Shown piece after piece: positions 25,017-37,303 of a DNA stretch of 64,000 nucleotides. The translations under genes and the position numbers were made by a program. Below the pieces are notes generated by a model. That model did not search any database. It saw nothing but the letters and a program-made list of their open reading frames with translations, and had not been told where the DNA came from. Source of the stretch: Paraphoma chrysanthemicola (lineage: Eukaryota; Ascomycota; Dothideomycetes; Pleosporales; Phaeosphaeriaceae). Location of the stretch: positions 744,001-808,000 of the forward strand of contig JAGMWG010000017.1 of assembly GCA_020744225.1 (NCBI GenBank), written 5' to 3'. Every line of letters starts with the position of its first letter. Position 1 is the first letter of the stretch.

Positions 25017-26194
25017 TCACTTCCTCTTGCTCCGTCCTGCTCCACGACCGAACATGATCCAGAAAAGCAGCGTGTATATGACGGCAAAGAAGTTCACCCT
25101 CACAATATCCAGATAGTCACGGAGCCGCAACCCCGTCTTCGTGCCCTCGTGCCAGCTATTTCTCACCTCCAAAAAGAGCCGGGGATCGTCAGTAATCACC
25201 CCGTCGAGACCCTGGCGAATATCCCAACGCATGCGCGACTCGTCATTGACTGTCCATGCGTATATTGGTCGCCCATCGCACTGAGCCTTCCGGATAAAGG
25301 CTCTACCCCAAGGGGTCATGAGCACCATCTGCTGCATGTTGAAGGAAATGTTGGGCACAGTGAAGAAATATGAAGCCACGAGGGTCGAGAAGCCGATATG
25401 CGATATCGAGAAGCCAGGCAGATACCGCGAACATAAGGGAAGATATTTGGCTGCCCAGCACCCAAGAACTATGCGGTCCTGCCACGCTCGAGTCGGTGAA
25501 GGTGGTACACTGTGGATCGTTTCACCGATCAGCCGCATAACATCATCGGCATCGTTGTCGAGCTAGATTTGATCAGCAAAAAGGCTGGCACGACCCGCCA
25601 GGACGACCGACCTTGATATCCAGTAAAATCCAGATCTCTTCCAATCCGGGTTGCGCTAGGTACTCGAGCAAGTCCACCAAGCGAGGCATTGCCTCGTGTG
25701 GTTCCTTGAGCGTCCTCAGCTTGCTCACAAACTCGTAGTCGCAGTCAATAAGCTTCTCTTCCCGGCCAAAGCAGCGCTTCAAGTCCTTGTCATGTGAGAG
25801 CACAACCACACCGTCACGCGTCAGGTGGACGTCTGTCTCCAAGGCCTCTGCACCAACTTCTACTGCGCCCTTGAAGGCGCCCATTGTATTCTCTGGGAAT
25901 TTGGCCTCTACGAATGGCGGAAACCCAGTGTCAGTGTATGTCTCACGTGCAGTCGTCGCATGTACACTCACTGTAACCTCGGTGAGCGATCGCTTGTGGC
26001 TTTCTGGTCCCTGACACATCTTTGCGAGCGAATGCGAATGAAGCTTTCGGGAATAGGCTTTTCGGTCCAAGCAAAGGCTCCTGAGCAATCTTGTCGAGCT
26101 GTGAAGTAAGGCCTCCAAACACAGGAGGCACTCCGATGACCATGTTTTCGTAGATGGGTGTCGCAACTTCGAATGAACTGTCGGTGTTCTGCAT
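25017..26194 (-). CDS. PGC1: Pgc1-like phosphatidylglycerol phospholipase C (GDPD family)
   Basis: Three minus-strand exons: 25972-26194, 25612-25907 and 25017-25562, giving 354 aa; introns of 64 and 49 nt keep frame. It belongs to the glycerophosphodiester phosphodiesterase family. Catalytic and metal residues are in place: H71 in A-H-R-G-Y, E80 in F-P-E-N-T, E98 and D100 in L-E-T-D-V-H, and H113 in L-S-H-D. The sequence fits yeast Pgc1 rather than bacterial GlpQ: L-D-I-K-L-D-N-D, W-Q-D-R-I, A-W-T-V-N and G-V-I-T-D-D-P-R appear in order. It ends with a hydrophobic segment (about residues 325-345) and a basic tail, matching the membrane anchor of Pgc1, which degrades phosphatidylglycerol at lipid droplets and mitochondria. 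The ~65-residue N-terminal extension before the catalytic barrel is not conserved as far as I can tell. Confidence 0.88.
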
Positions 26195-29100
26195 TGCGCA
26201 TGCGATTTAGTAGGTGCCGAATGCCCCGCTGGCTTATAACCGCGCGGAATGCTTGACCACGGACGAGTTTCGTGAACGGAGGTTACGGAGGTAAGTGAAG
26301 AATGAATGACTGGAATACCGCATCGACGAAGAGGCAGCGCAAGACGACGGACGAGCGCAGGGAAGTGCACCGGCGATAGACGAACAAACATGCGGGCCCT
26401 TACAATTTTACATGGCAAGTCCCGCGACCCACGACCTTTCCGCCGAGCACGCAACATAGGATTCTCCTTACCCAGAACTCCCTCGCGCTGCCGCCGCCCA
26501 CCCCACCATTGTGGATGCACACGCCCACGCAGCCGCTTTCGGGCTGAGACGTCAACGTACTTGGACCACGTTGTCCCGTATTGGCTGACGCTAAAGCTTG
26601 GTAGTGCTTCGCTTCACGGATGACCTGTGTCCCGAGAGCGCCACACCAACTGCGACTGTTCCTACTCCTTCTGCGACTTTTCCTGTGTCAGCCGACGCAC
26701 CGCGACACCAATAGTCGGATCTGTCAGACTCCAACGGGAAACGGCCGTGGATTGAGGGACCGCCCTCTGGGACACTTCTCATGCCTCGTCCTCGCTACAC
26801 GTGCGCGGAATGCGCTTCACTCCCGCCCAAAGGTACCAAATCTTCGGCTTCCGACCGCACGGATGATCGCCAGCTAAGCAGGCCTTGGCAACCCGATCAG
26901 CCCTGTGCGTGAAAGCCTCTAGAATAAAAAAGGTCCCCTGCATGCCGCTTTCTGCACGATGCAAGTCGTCAGCATGCTGCTGACCGCTTTGTACATAAAC
27001 GACTCTGCATGGGTCATGTGGGTGCTAAAAGGATCATTAGGCACGCAGTGGCGTCGGAGCGTTTGATACCCGTGAGAAGAATCGACTGATGCCAATCGCC
27101 CGCGGAGCGTTTGCGGCGGTTGTGGTTTTCAACATCAGCGCCATTCGAGACCGAGAGATCAGCAGCGATTATTTCCGATGTGGGTGTCCAAAATTAATGC
27201 CTCTTCACATTAGGTCTCCAGCGATCGCTGCATCTGGCGTATCGTAATTTCGTGTTACAGCCAGAAATCTGATGGAGCTAGTCGAGTAATTCTCCCAGCA
27301 GCACTGAGAGATCACGACTCGATCGCGGATGACACAAAGAATTGATGCCGTGGTCTGCGTGTCCTCGGCATGATGGCACACAGTATCATTACTAGATCGA
27401 GAAGCTTGCCCTACAAAGTGTCCTCGCGATGAAGATGACGGTACATAGTGGTCAACACTGTTTCTATGGTACTCGGCATGGCTGAGTTTCGCTCGTCTTG
27501 CTGCTCGTCGCTAACTTGCGCCCCCACACGTCCTGAAGAAGGCAGGAGAACACGCTTCTTTAAGTGCTATGCAATATCCAAGTAGTTCCTGTGTTCATAT
27601 GTGCAATGGTTACAATACTTTGAGAGGAGTAAATCTCCTTCAGCTAAATGCCTATACTTACCACGCACGAAAGCTTCCAAGACTCTCACACTTCGGGCTA
27701 ACATATATAATCCCAGATACTTTGACAACATCTGATCCCATCGCGCTGTGCATCAACCCCTTCACCATGGAGCAAGCTTCAAGAGCCACCATGTCGCCGT
27801 TGGATCTCCCTCCCATCAACTCGAATCATAGTCTTACACTAGCCAGCCACACGGCGTTGTCCAGACAATTAAATTTCATACTTCCATTGGGTTCATCCCC
27901 TATTCCAAGGCCTCACAGAATTTCTACCTAATCTATCTTCTGAAATGAACCTGACTACTGGGCCAATGTATCACCGCAATTTCAGCTCACCCTTTAGGTA
28001 TTCTTGATATCTATGACGATATTCCACTGCGTCTCTGCGGATACAGCAGCCCCAGTACTTACAATCTGCTACGACGATAAAAGCCGCAACTCATTTCCAT
28101 GAAACTAGAATATTTAAAGATATCCGTCTTCTCATCAATAGAACGCTCATGAATACCACTATCGGCTTCAATATATATAGTCAAACACTCTATGACTACG
28201 TCGATTCAGGCTCAACGCAATCGATATCTTCTCCAGGACACGTCATTATCCCACTCGCTTGTCCGATTCATCCAGAGACCTGGATCATAAACCCTAGCAG
28301 AAGCAGTGGCTGCAGGCGTGCGAAATGAGCGGGCTGGAGACCCCAAATGAAATGTATTTTGTCACAAATTCACATTGAAGAACGAGGGGATTTGCTGTGG
28401 AATCATAATGAAATGACCACGCCCATTTTCACACGCCTCCCATTCTCCAGTCCGCGAGTACGGCACTCTGAAATCACGCGAGTTGTCCTCCATGAATATG
28501 TGTCAAAGGGTAAGAGGACCAAGCTCTCGACACAATGCCAGTCCGCGCACCACCATGTCCATGTTCATGTCAGCCCTAGCTTTCATCATGATATCCTTCA
28601 AGAAGTCGCGGGTCTAAGAGGTATAACCCACTCCTTCTCCTCCCGCACACCACGTCAAGCACTGGGCTGTGCTAAGAGACCAGCCTTTCTTCAATCAACT
28701 CAAAGTGCTGAGAGAGAACTCCACTGGTTTGCACAATAAGTCGCATAGTCGCATAGTTTTCTTGACATCTCAAGCACGAGACATGTTCCGTCTCTTATCT
28801 ACCCATCTCAGGCGCTGGACTATATACTAGCCCATTTGCAAGCATGGGGCACGGCAGGTTAAAAGTGCATCCCGCCCTGTGTATGCTACAAACTCCGCGT
28901 TTTATGCGCTATCTGCGTGCCGGACAGGTTTGATCATGACGGAAGCACTAATGCTTCACGGTAGTAGAGTTGATGTGACATTGGAAGATACGAGCGACAA
29001 ACTTGTGCTGATTGCAAAAAGTGATGTCTAGGTACTTATATCGTGATTGCTTGCCTTTCATGTCGGCTGTAAAGTCTGAATAGCTCGGGTCTATCATGTT

Positions 29101-29197
29101 TGATTCGTGAGCAGCGACTTCACTTCTCGTCTGTAAGGAAAGACTGCCTCTCAAATCATATAGTTTGCAATTCGTAAGCTCTTTCCCAATACGCTTC
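26195..29197. other. Intergenic, nothing supportable
   Basis: About 3 kb. The 120-codon frame near 27569 and the 130-codon frame near 28347 lack any recognisable domain or coding signature, and parts (27600-28300) are AT-richer than the neighbourhood. The right end should carry the 3' UTR of epsilon-COP and the left end the promoter of the Pgc1-like gene. Confidence 0.5.
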
Positions 29198-30259
29198 TTA
29201 TGACGCAACCTCAAACTTGGGCGCATACTTGCCCGCAGCCTTTGCAAACTCCTCCTTCTTCTCCGCCCAGTCCTTTAGCGCTCTGTGCTCCTTGTCTGCG
29301 CCAGCCAGCTGCTCCTTCAATTGCTGTGTCTCCGCTGTGTTGCCCAGTAATGTGTTCAGCACGATCAGATTCGCAATCGTGTCCGCCGACTTTGGATCGA
29401 TCGCGATGGCTTGCTGCAGCGCAGCTTCCGCTTCCGGGAGACGGCCGAGGTGCAGTTCTGACACAGCTTGTGCGACGAGAGAGTGTGGTGACTGGGATTG
29501 TGAGGTTTGCGCCAGCTCTTCGAAAACGTAAAATGCGGATTGGTATTTCTCGCCGCCCTGGAAGCGTGTTAGTATGGTTGTGCGAGGTAGATTTGGAATG
29601 GTGTGTAGGTTACGTACTTCTCGCATGCCGACCCATGACTCTGCGATGTTGACAAGTAAACTGTCTTGCGCCCATTTCCGCGCGCGCTGGGCTTCTTTGG
29701 AAGCGAGATCTGTGCGGTTTTGCTGGAGGTGAATTTGTACGATGAGCGCGACACTAGAGTCTGTCAGTCTCCCATCAGTCGCTTCAGAGCCCTGCTGGAG
29801 TCCACATACGCATCTAGACTCCCCTGGTGTTTACTCAAAAGCGCCAACGCTTCCTCCGTCTCGCCCGCTCGCTCTAATATTATTCCCACCAGCAGCTGCA
29901 CGCTCAGATTCTCTTGGCCATGCTGCTCAGCCAATTTCTTCGCTTGTGAAAGTACATCTTTGCCCTGGACGTAGTCTGCGAGCAGCTTTACTGCAACAAG
30001 GTCGGGCGTCTTTTCGCTGGCGAGCTCGGTGGAGACGGATTTGGCGTCGCCTAAGGCGATTTTGGAGCGTAATTGCAGAACGCGGACGGGAAGCGCATTG
30101 CTGGCGGAGAAGGATGAGGTGTCGAAGTCAAGGACTTGCTGGAAGGCGCCCGCGTGGAAGGCTGAGTGGATGTTGATAAGCTCTAGGGACTGGTTTAGTG
30201 GTGCATACATTTGGGTCAGGTGGGGCCGTGGTACCTCCTTCTGGCGAGTATGGATCCAT
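29198..30259 (-). CDS. SEC28: Coatomer subunit epsilon (epsilon-COP)
   Basis: Four minus-strand exons: 30235-30259 (25 nt), 29810-30182, 29618-29753 and 29198-29557, giving 297 aa with introns of 52, 56 and 60 nt. The small first exon supplies M-D-P-Y-S-P-E-G, and joining it to E-L-I-N-I-H gives the usual fungal epsilon-COP start; an in-frame upstream ATG reading through intron 1 is a shadow. The protein is a TPR-like alpha-solenoid that, with alpha-COP, forms part of the COPI coat for Golgi-to-ER traffic. Supporting segments include V-L-D-F-D-T-S-S, L-L-V-G-I-I-L-E-R-A-G-E-T-E-E-A-L, Q-I-H-L-Q-Q-N-R-T-D-L-A and the C-terminal D-P-K-S-A-D-T-I-A-N-L. Length is typical. Confidence 0.93.
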
Positions 30260-30554
30260 GACTGTAGTGCACAGAAGTTGTATGGGTAATTGAGGGCTTG
30301 GTGGGGTGGAATGTAGTGTCGCGTTGTTGGAGCTGTGTGGTGTTGAAGCCACGAAGATGTGTTTGGCTGCGGACCCTGAGTCGATGTGATTGGTCGGTGG
30401 GTGGAGCATGGGGAAGTCGCAAGGCTGAGGAGGGGCAAGCTCATTCCTACATAGTCTGCTATCTTAAGAAGATTGCATTCAATGATACCTATACCAGTCT
30501 AATCCTGAAATGGAAAAAAAATTTAAGACGCATCCTCGCCCAGCACTACAGGCC

Positions 30555-31564
30555 TCAGATGCGGCGGATCGTGAAGGTCATATATCTGGTTCCAGAAGGC
30601 ACGAGACTGCTCATTCGCAGCCTGTTCGAGAGATCCTCCTCGCCTAAAGACGACTTGACATCCCACTGCGTACCAGTCTCTTCACCAACCTGTTTCCACA
30701 ATTTCTCCCACGACTCAACATTGTGCCAGTATGCCGTGTGCACTTTGTTGATCTTCGCAAAGCTGCCAGCGTCCGGTTTGGCACCTTGCCTGCCAAATAC
30801 CATGACTCCTGGTTCTGGTTTAAGCAGCTGAACAACCCGTTTTGCAGCTTTAATTTGGTCGTCCCAACTGAACAGGTGAAAGAATGAATGTGCGAGGACC
30901 AAATTTAATTTGCCGTCAAGCTCCTTCAGGTCGGAGTCGAAGTCCAGGGCATCAGCAGAGATGAATTTGACGTTCAACGAGTCTTTGTCGAGGAACAGGT
31001 CTTGGCCAATGTCCCAAAACTCTTTCTTGACGTCAGAAGCGAAGACGTTCTCCGGTGGAGCGCCATCTGAGATGAGCTTGCGGACATCTTGACCTACATG
31101 TTTGCGAAATTAGTCTGTGTCTATGAGCAGTTTGTATGCATGGATTCTACGAACCCATGCAGCAGCCAATGTCTAAATATTGCTCTCCGTTCTTGACACG
31201 CTCAAGGACCTCTGAATACACCGGCGAGTCCGCAATGTTGAGGTTGAGGAAGCCCCAATTACCGAGACATGGGTATGGGGAGATTTGAAAGGCATCGTCC
31301 CTCTGTGCGGAATCAGATCTGAGTACATGAAGCTGAGATGGACCGACGACTCACCACTTTATGAACGTGTGCTTCAACGTCAGCCGACGGTATCTTACTG
31401 TACGTCTCAAGCAGCTCTCTTGTTCGCGGCTTGATCTCATCAAGCTCCTTGCGATACCAGGGAAGAATCTCGGGATTGTCGATGTACTCTTTTGTCTCCA
31501 GGATCTTGCTAATTCTCTCGGCCGCTTGAGACTGCGACTCCTGCGTAGGAGCGTTTTCAGCCAT
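30555..31564 (-). CDS. AusD-like SAM-dependent methyltransferase
   Basis: Three minus-strand exons: 31355-31564, 31155-31302 and 30555-31093, giving 298 aa; introns of 52 and 61 nt are phase-correct. The start at 31564 (M-A-E-N-A-P) was chosen; the frame is open further upstream to 31723 without family-like residues. It resembles the class I methyltransferases of fungal meroterpenoid clusters (AusD, AdrK type): N-P-E-I-L-P-W-Y-R near residue 28, an H-V-H-K-V-R junction, I-S-P-Y-P-C-L-G, and SAM motif I Y-L-D-I-G-C-C-M-G-Q near 112-121, then A-S-D-V and F-F-H-L-F-S-W. No polyketide synthase or terpene cyclase is nearby, so its substrate is unknown and it need not belong to a metabolite cluster. 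It is transcribed divergently from spermidine synthase. Confidence 0.83.
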
Positions 31565-31655
31565 GTTTTGAGTATAGGTGTCAGTGAAGAAACCGAAGGA
31601 AACCAGAGTAGCCTGGGCCTTGAGCTCTGGCATTATTCCCGTACAATCCCAGCTC

Positions 31656-31661
31656 TTTATA
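31656..31661 (-). promoter_or_regulatory. TATA-like box for the methyltransferase gene
   Basis: TATAAA on the minus strand, about 92 bases upstream of the ATG at 31564. Position is plausible for a short-leader promoter; unproven. Confidence 0.35.
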
Positions 31662-32364
31662 TGCACGTTGTGCCCGCATGCTCCAGGTCTTGGCCTATCA
31701 ACAACGAGAAGGCTTTTAGGCACGCGTCACCCTCATCCTCAGAACTTATCCCGAAATAGACGCATGTCAGACGAACCTCGCATTTGCTCGCGAAAAATCG
31801 CGTCAAAGCGAAGGATCAAGCTTGCATGTTCTACGCTTTCCCTGATTTGCTTGTTATCACTCACAATCAACTGCATGACCATCACCTCGCCTCTAATCGG
31901 TTGCCCTGATCGGGATCTGGCATGTCCCGACCATACGATCAGCTATTAAGTGAAGCCAGGTTCGATGCTGATAACTTGACTCCACCTAGCATGGGCTCTA
32001 ACCCAGGGAGGGCTGTAATCCAGGAAGGCTCAAAGATGCATCATCGTTGACATGGCAAGCTTGTTTGTGGGTAATCATGGGGGACTGTATAAGCCTCAGA
32101 AGCTCCATAATCATAAAGGCACAATTTGGAAAACAATTGAGCAAGGTATGGTCTTTGCAAACATATCGATAGTGGGAGAAGAGGCGGCCAAGCTGCGGAG
32201 GGTTCCGATGTTTGCTCGGCTGCGCCTTCCTAGCTGGCGGGCAACAAGGCGGGGCAGGCATGATGTGGGCACACCCAATGACGCGCTCGGAACGCGAAAA
32301 AAGTGTTTGCGGCCCAAGATGGAAAAACCGCTCATTCAATCGACACCGCAAAACTGAAGCTGCT

Positions 32365-32370
32365 TATAAG
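32365..32370 (+). promoter_or_regulatory. TATA-like box for spermidine synthase
   Basis: TATAAG about 100 bases upstream of the ATG at 32471, followed by a C/T-rich tract typical of highly expressed fungal genes. Confidence 0.4.
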
Positions 32371-32470
32371 TCCCACTCGCAGACTCTTCACTTCTTTTCG
32401 TACCAATCGTACACCCGCATTACTTTCCAAACAACTTCTTCCCCATACTCACTCCTTCTCCACACTCAAA

Positions 32471-33553
<1,083 letters not shown>

Positions 33554-35380
33554 ACTTTCGTTGCGAAGGGTCGCTCAGACAACCATTTCTTTGCATCTTG
33601 TTAGATACCACGATTTACGAACGGTCACCCAAAAGATAGAGTCGCCGACACATCGGCATAGTCGTCAGCACATCGGCGATACAATTCACTTGTTCCCTAA
33701 GCGCACACAGTGCATTGTTCTTCTTACGTGTGCCCTCTCCTGAAAACATGACTCGAGGAAAGGCGGCACGCGCGCGAATCATGAATGGTACGTTGCATCG
33801 ATGCTGATGCATCATGAATCTGTGCAGGTTCCAAGATATGGGAGACACGCACCGACGGAGCCACGCAGCCAGTTGAGCGGTAAAGTCAATCGGCAGATAG
33901 CCAGATCTTGACGTGCCGTGGAGGCAGCAAGTACCCTCAGCCTGCATTTTTGAGCCAGTGACATACGCGAGTTTCAGAATGTAGCCCCAGGCAAACATGG
34001 ATTTACGCAGCACGCGGACGAATCCAGTACGGCGTGCGCCTATCAGCATCGCAGGCGGTGAACAAATGAGCCCATATCGTAGCATTTTCTCGTGCCGTAC
34101 CTCCCGCAGGTCTAGGCAGCCTCGTGGTGCATCCCTGGATTGGTGTAAGAGTCGTGGGGCGCTTGTTCCAACACCAAACTCCAACACAACAGGGGCTCGT
34201 TTCCCGGCTTTACTGCAGAATCGAGCTTCAAACAGGGACGATGCTGTCTCGCGTCCGCTAATTTGTACCAGAACACGATTCGAATGCCTCTAAGATGCAA
34301 TCTAGCCGGACCTTCCCTTCCGCCTCGTTTCCAGTTGCGCACCGCCCATTCGCTCCCAAGGTGTATGCCGGGAAAGCGGCTTTTGCGCATGAGAGGTTGC
34401 GCAGGCTGAGGCTCAATGATTGCTATGATCTTACGTATGCGGCCCGTTGTATCGTCTGAAGGGAAGGAAGCCGGCTGCGTCCACCAAGATAGGTGGAATG
34501 TGTGAGACTTCTCGAGTGCGGAAGCGCTCAATCAGGGGCGACAATGAGAGCTGGCTTGCCGAAATCCTCCTATGACATTCGCCCGCGCAGTGATCACGGC
34601 TGGAAATACAGGCTGACAAGTGCATGTCGTCCTCCGCGGCGTTTTGTTCTGCTTCAACTTGGCAACTTGTGGAAGCCATCGTGCTATGTTTGGGCGAAGC
34701 TCCGGTGCAGACCCACGCAGTCCACACACTCCAGGTGTCACATCCTCCCGCCGGGTTAACCGCCACGGACGTGCCGTACCTACGTTTGAGGCTGGCGCAT
34801 AGGATCGTGAAAGTGGCTCGTGGGTCTGCGAAGCAGCCGCATCGATGCTGTGGAGCGGTAAGAGTGAATATAGGCTCGCTGCGTCGTGCGTAGGTAGTGT
34901 CAGCCTCAAGCTCACGACTTCCTTCCGCCGCTGCGCTTTCCAATCTTTTTCGGTATACGACCCGGGGTCGTTGCCACTATCACGTCTTCTCTTCTGTGTC
35001 GCTCGTTGTCATAGGTCGAGCTGCGCTCTTCGTTCACGATATTGAGGTTTCTCCACCGGCGGTTACTAGCCATCACATTGCTATCACCCAACCTTATCGT
35101 CACTAGTGACCATCACAGGCCGAGCAACCACATCACTTGTGCCACGCGGTAGCCACAATACATCGCAGCTTTTTCTTGTCGCATATATATTTCTGCCTGG
35201 AGCAAACAATCGATCCCACGTCTGGTCACGGTAATACCTCACTGTACATAATCGCCAGCGGCTGCGTTTTCCGACCCCGCCGTTTAATACCGCTTCGTCC
35301 GAGGTGTGCAAGACGCATTCGCAGGATTTTATAATCATTACGCCTTGGCGCGCATTTCCTCGGAATTAACCCAATCGAAC
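33554..35380. other. Intergenic / NAD kinase promoter and leader
   Basis: About 1.8 kb with only noise frames on both strands, including a 190-codon and a 170-codon minus-strand frame that have no domain and overlap other frames. The NAD kinase frame is open upstream to 35306, but the first good ATG is at 35381. Presumably the promoter and a long leader of the NAD kinase gene. Confidence 0.5.
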
Positions 35381-37303
35381 ATGGAGCCTATTGCGAACAA
35401 TGGGGATCCGTTTTCTCCGGCCAAAGTCCACCCGCTTCTGTCCCCACAACCTAAGAGTTTCGCCGACGGTCTGACCCGCCCCGTTGACGCAACCACATTT
35501 AATGTCCCCCACCCCGTCGATTACCACTCGCCTCCGCAGACCAGCATTCCGTACCATGCATCGGTAGCAACGACAGATGTAGGCGGCTCGCCTGCAGCAT
35601 CAGATCCCAAACCCAACCCCACCATACTTACACCGGACGAAGCGACTCGGAGCGACACCTCGGCTGCTATCAGCGCCTCGTCGTCAATCGAGAATCTCAC
35701 CGTGCTACCCCGAGTGCCGTCCTTCAGCGAGCATCGGGTCCGGAAGCATCGCAAAGGCGCCTGCTCCATCGACTCCGTACCGCGACAGACGATACTAAAG
35801 GCTTTGCGATCGACCGCGGACCGCCAACCACCGACGTCACAGACCATGGACGAGTTATTGATGGAAGGCAAGTCGGACGCTTGCAAGACACAACGCTCCA
35901 AGAGCATCAGCCACCAGCAGCTGGCAGACGCCCTTTCGGAGCTCAAGATGCAGTCCGACGACGTCGTCATGAACCGCATGGCTGCGCTCGCATCGCCATG
36001 CTTCTTCCACAAGAAATTCGACAAGGCTGTGAATCTGGAGAAGGTCTTTGAAGAGATGGCAGACGATGACACAATATCGCATTCACGACTCATGCAAACA
36101 GCCTTCAGCGTGCGCGAGGTTTCGAAGCAGCTGCAGCGCCGACCCATCAAGATGACTGTTCGAAATGTTATGATCGTAACAAAGGCGCGCGACAACAACC
36201 TAGTTTATCTCACACGCGAACTGACCGAGTGGCTGCTTACCACTTCTCGTTATGGTTCGGACGTGGGCGTCAACGTCTACGTCGATCATAAGCTGCGCAA
36301 GTCGAAGCGCTTCGATGCCGCGTCGCTAGTGGCCAAGGACAAACGCTTTCAGGGCATGCTTCGATATTGGACACCTGATCTCTGCTGGGAGACTCCTGAG
36401 ATCTTCGACCTAGTTCTTACCCTGGGAGGAGATGGTACTGTACTTTTCACCTCATGGCTCTTCCAGCGCATTGTCCCCCCGATCCTGTCATTCTCCCTCG
36501 GCAGTCTCGGTTTCCTCACCAACTTCGAGTTCACGCAGTACAAGGAAGCACTCAACAAGATCATGACTGACGTTGGTATGCGCGTCAATCTACGGATGCG
36601 CTTTACCTGCACGGTGTATCGCTACCAAAAGAATGCTGCTCCTGGTTCACCGCAGCACATCGAAGCCGAGCAATTTGAAGTGCTCAATGAGCTCGTCATC
36701 GACCGCGGTCCATCACCCTATGTCTCAAACCTCGAGCTTTACGGCGACAACAATCTCTTGACTGTTGTGCAAGCCGACGGCTGTATCTTCTCGACACCCA
36801 CCGGTTCCACGGCTTATTCGCTATCCGCCGGTGGCTCGCTCGTACATCCCGACATCCCTGCCATCTTGCTCACGCCCATCTGCCCACACACCCTGTCCTT
36901 CCGTCCCATGCTGCTTAACGACAGCATGGCGCTCCGTGTTGCCGTGCCTCTCCGCTCGCGTGCCACAGCTTACTGTGCATTCGACGGCAAGGGCCGCGTC
37001 GAACTGCGTCAGGGCGATCATGTCACTATCGCCGCCTCGCAATATCCCTTCCCTACTGTGCTGTCCCAACCAACAGAATGGTTCGATAGCATCAGCCGCA
37101 CGCTGCGCTGGAACTCGCGTGGCGCAACGCAAAAGGCGTGGGATGCAGACGCGAATGACGATGAAGTCGAAGAAGAAGCTGCCTTTGACATCGATTTCGA
37201 CAACGATGACGTCGATAGAGATTCAGGCTACAGTGCAGAAGGCTCGACAGTCGATGGAAGAGGTAGTCCGATGCGCAAAGGCATGATACTCCCGTTTTTA
37301 TAA
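35381..37303 (+). CDS. UTR1: ATP-NAD(H) kinase (UTR1-like)
   Basis: A single exon of 640 aa from the ATG at 35381. NAD kinase phosphorylates NAD+ (and NADH in this subgroup) to supply NADP(H). The signature G-G-D-G-T is at residues 349-353 in L-T-L-G-G-D-G-T-V-L-F, followed by S-L-G-S-L-G-F-L-T-N-F and the T-P-T-G-S-T-A-Y-S-L-S-A-G-G-S motif near 472-486. About 240 residues of Ser/Pro-rich, probably disordered sequence precede the catalytic part, and an acidic Asp/Glu-rich tail follows; both are common in filamentous fungal cytosolic homologues of Utr1, and there is no mitochondrial presequence as in Pos5. Nothing is missing from the catalytic core. The intronless structure is notable next to its intron-rich neighbours. 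Confidence 0.95.
   Translation: MEPIANNGDPFSPAKVHPLLSPQPKSFADGLTRPVDATTFNVPHPVDYHSPPQTSIPYHASVATTDVGGSPAASDPKPNPTILTPDEATRSDTSAAISASSSIENLTVLPRVPSFSEHRVRKHRKGACSIDSVPRQTILKALRSTADRQPPTSQTMDELLMEGKSDACKTQRSKSISHQQLADALSELKMQSDDVVMNRMAALASPCFFHKKFDKAVNLEKVFEEMADDDTISHSRLMQTAFSVREVSKQLQRRPIKMTVRNVMIVTKARDNNLVYLTRELTEWLLTTSRYGSDVGVNVYVDHKLRKSKRFDAASLVAKDKRFQGMLRYWTPDLCWETPEIFDLVLTLGGDGTVLFTSWLFQRIVPPILSFSLGSLGFLTNFEFTQYKEALNKIMTDVGMRVNLRMRFTCTVYRYQKNAAPGSPQHIEAEQFEVLNELVIDRGPSPYVSNLELYGDNNLLTVVQADGCIFSTPTGSTAYSLSAGGSLVHPDIPAILLTPICPHTLSFRPMLLNDSMALRVAVPLRSRATAYCAFDGKGRVELRQGDHVTIAASQYPFPTVLSQPTEWFDSISRTLRWNSRGATQKAWDADANDDEVEEEAAFDIDFDNDDVDRDSGYSAEGSTVDGRGSPMRKGMILPFL

Larger units (their letters stand above)
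31565..32470. promoter_or_regulatory. Shared divergent promoter region
   Basis: 906 bases separate the start codons of the methyltransferase (minus) and spermidine synthase (plus). The stretch contains a TATA-like box facing each gene (listed separately) and a pyrimidine-rich tract from about 32371 to 32466 directly before the spermidine synthase ATG. Co-regulation is only an inference from the head-to-head arrangement. Confidence 0.5.

Noticed and set aside
26195..26520. Upstream extension of the Pgc1-like frame
   Set aside because: The long frame that begins at 26520 is a different reading frame from exon 1; the GDPD start with intact splice phase is the ATG at 26194.
30210..30444. Longer N-terminus for epsilon-COP (in-frame ATG at 30444 or 30210)
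   Set aside because: It reads through intron 1; splicing the 25-nt exon gives the conserved M-D-P-Y-S start.
33615..34943. Minus-strand frames of 190, 139 and 170 codons upstream of the NAD kinase
   Set aside because: They overlap each other and plus-strand frames, and are Cys/His/Arg-rich like noise.
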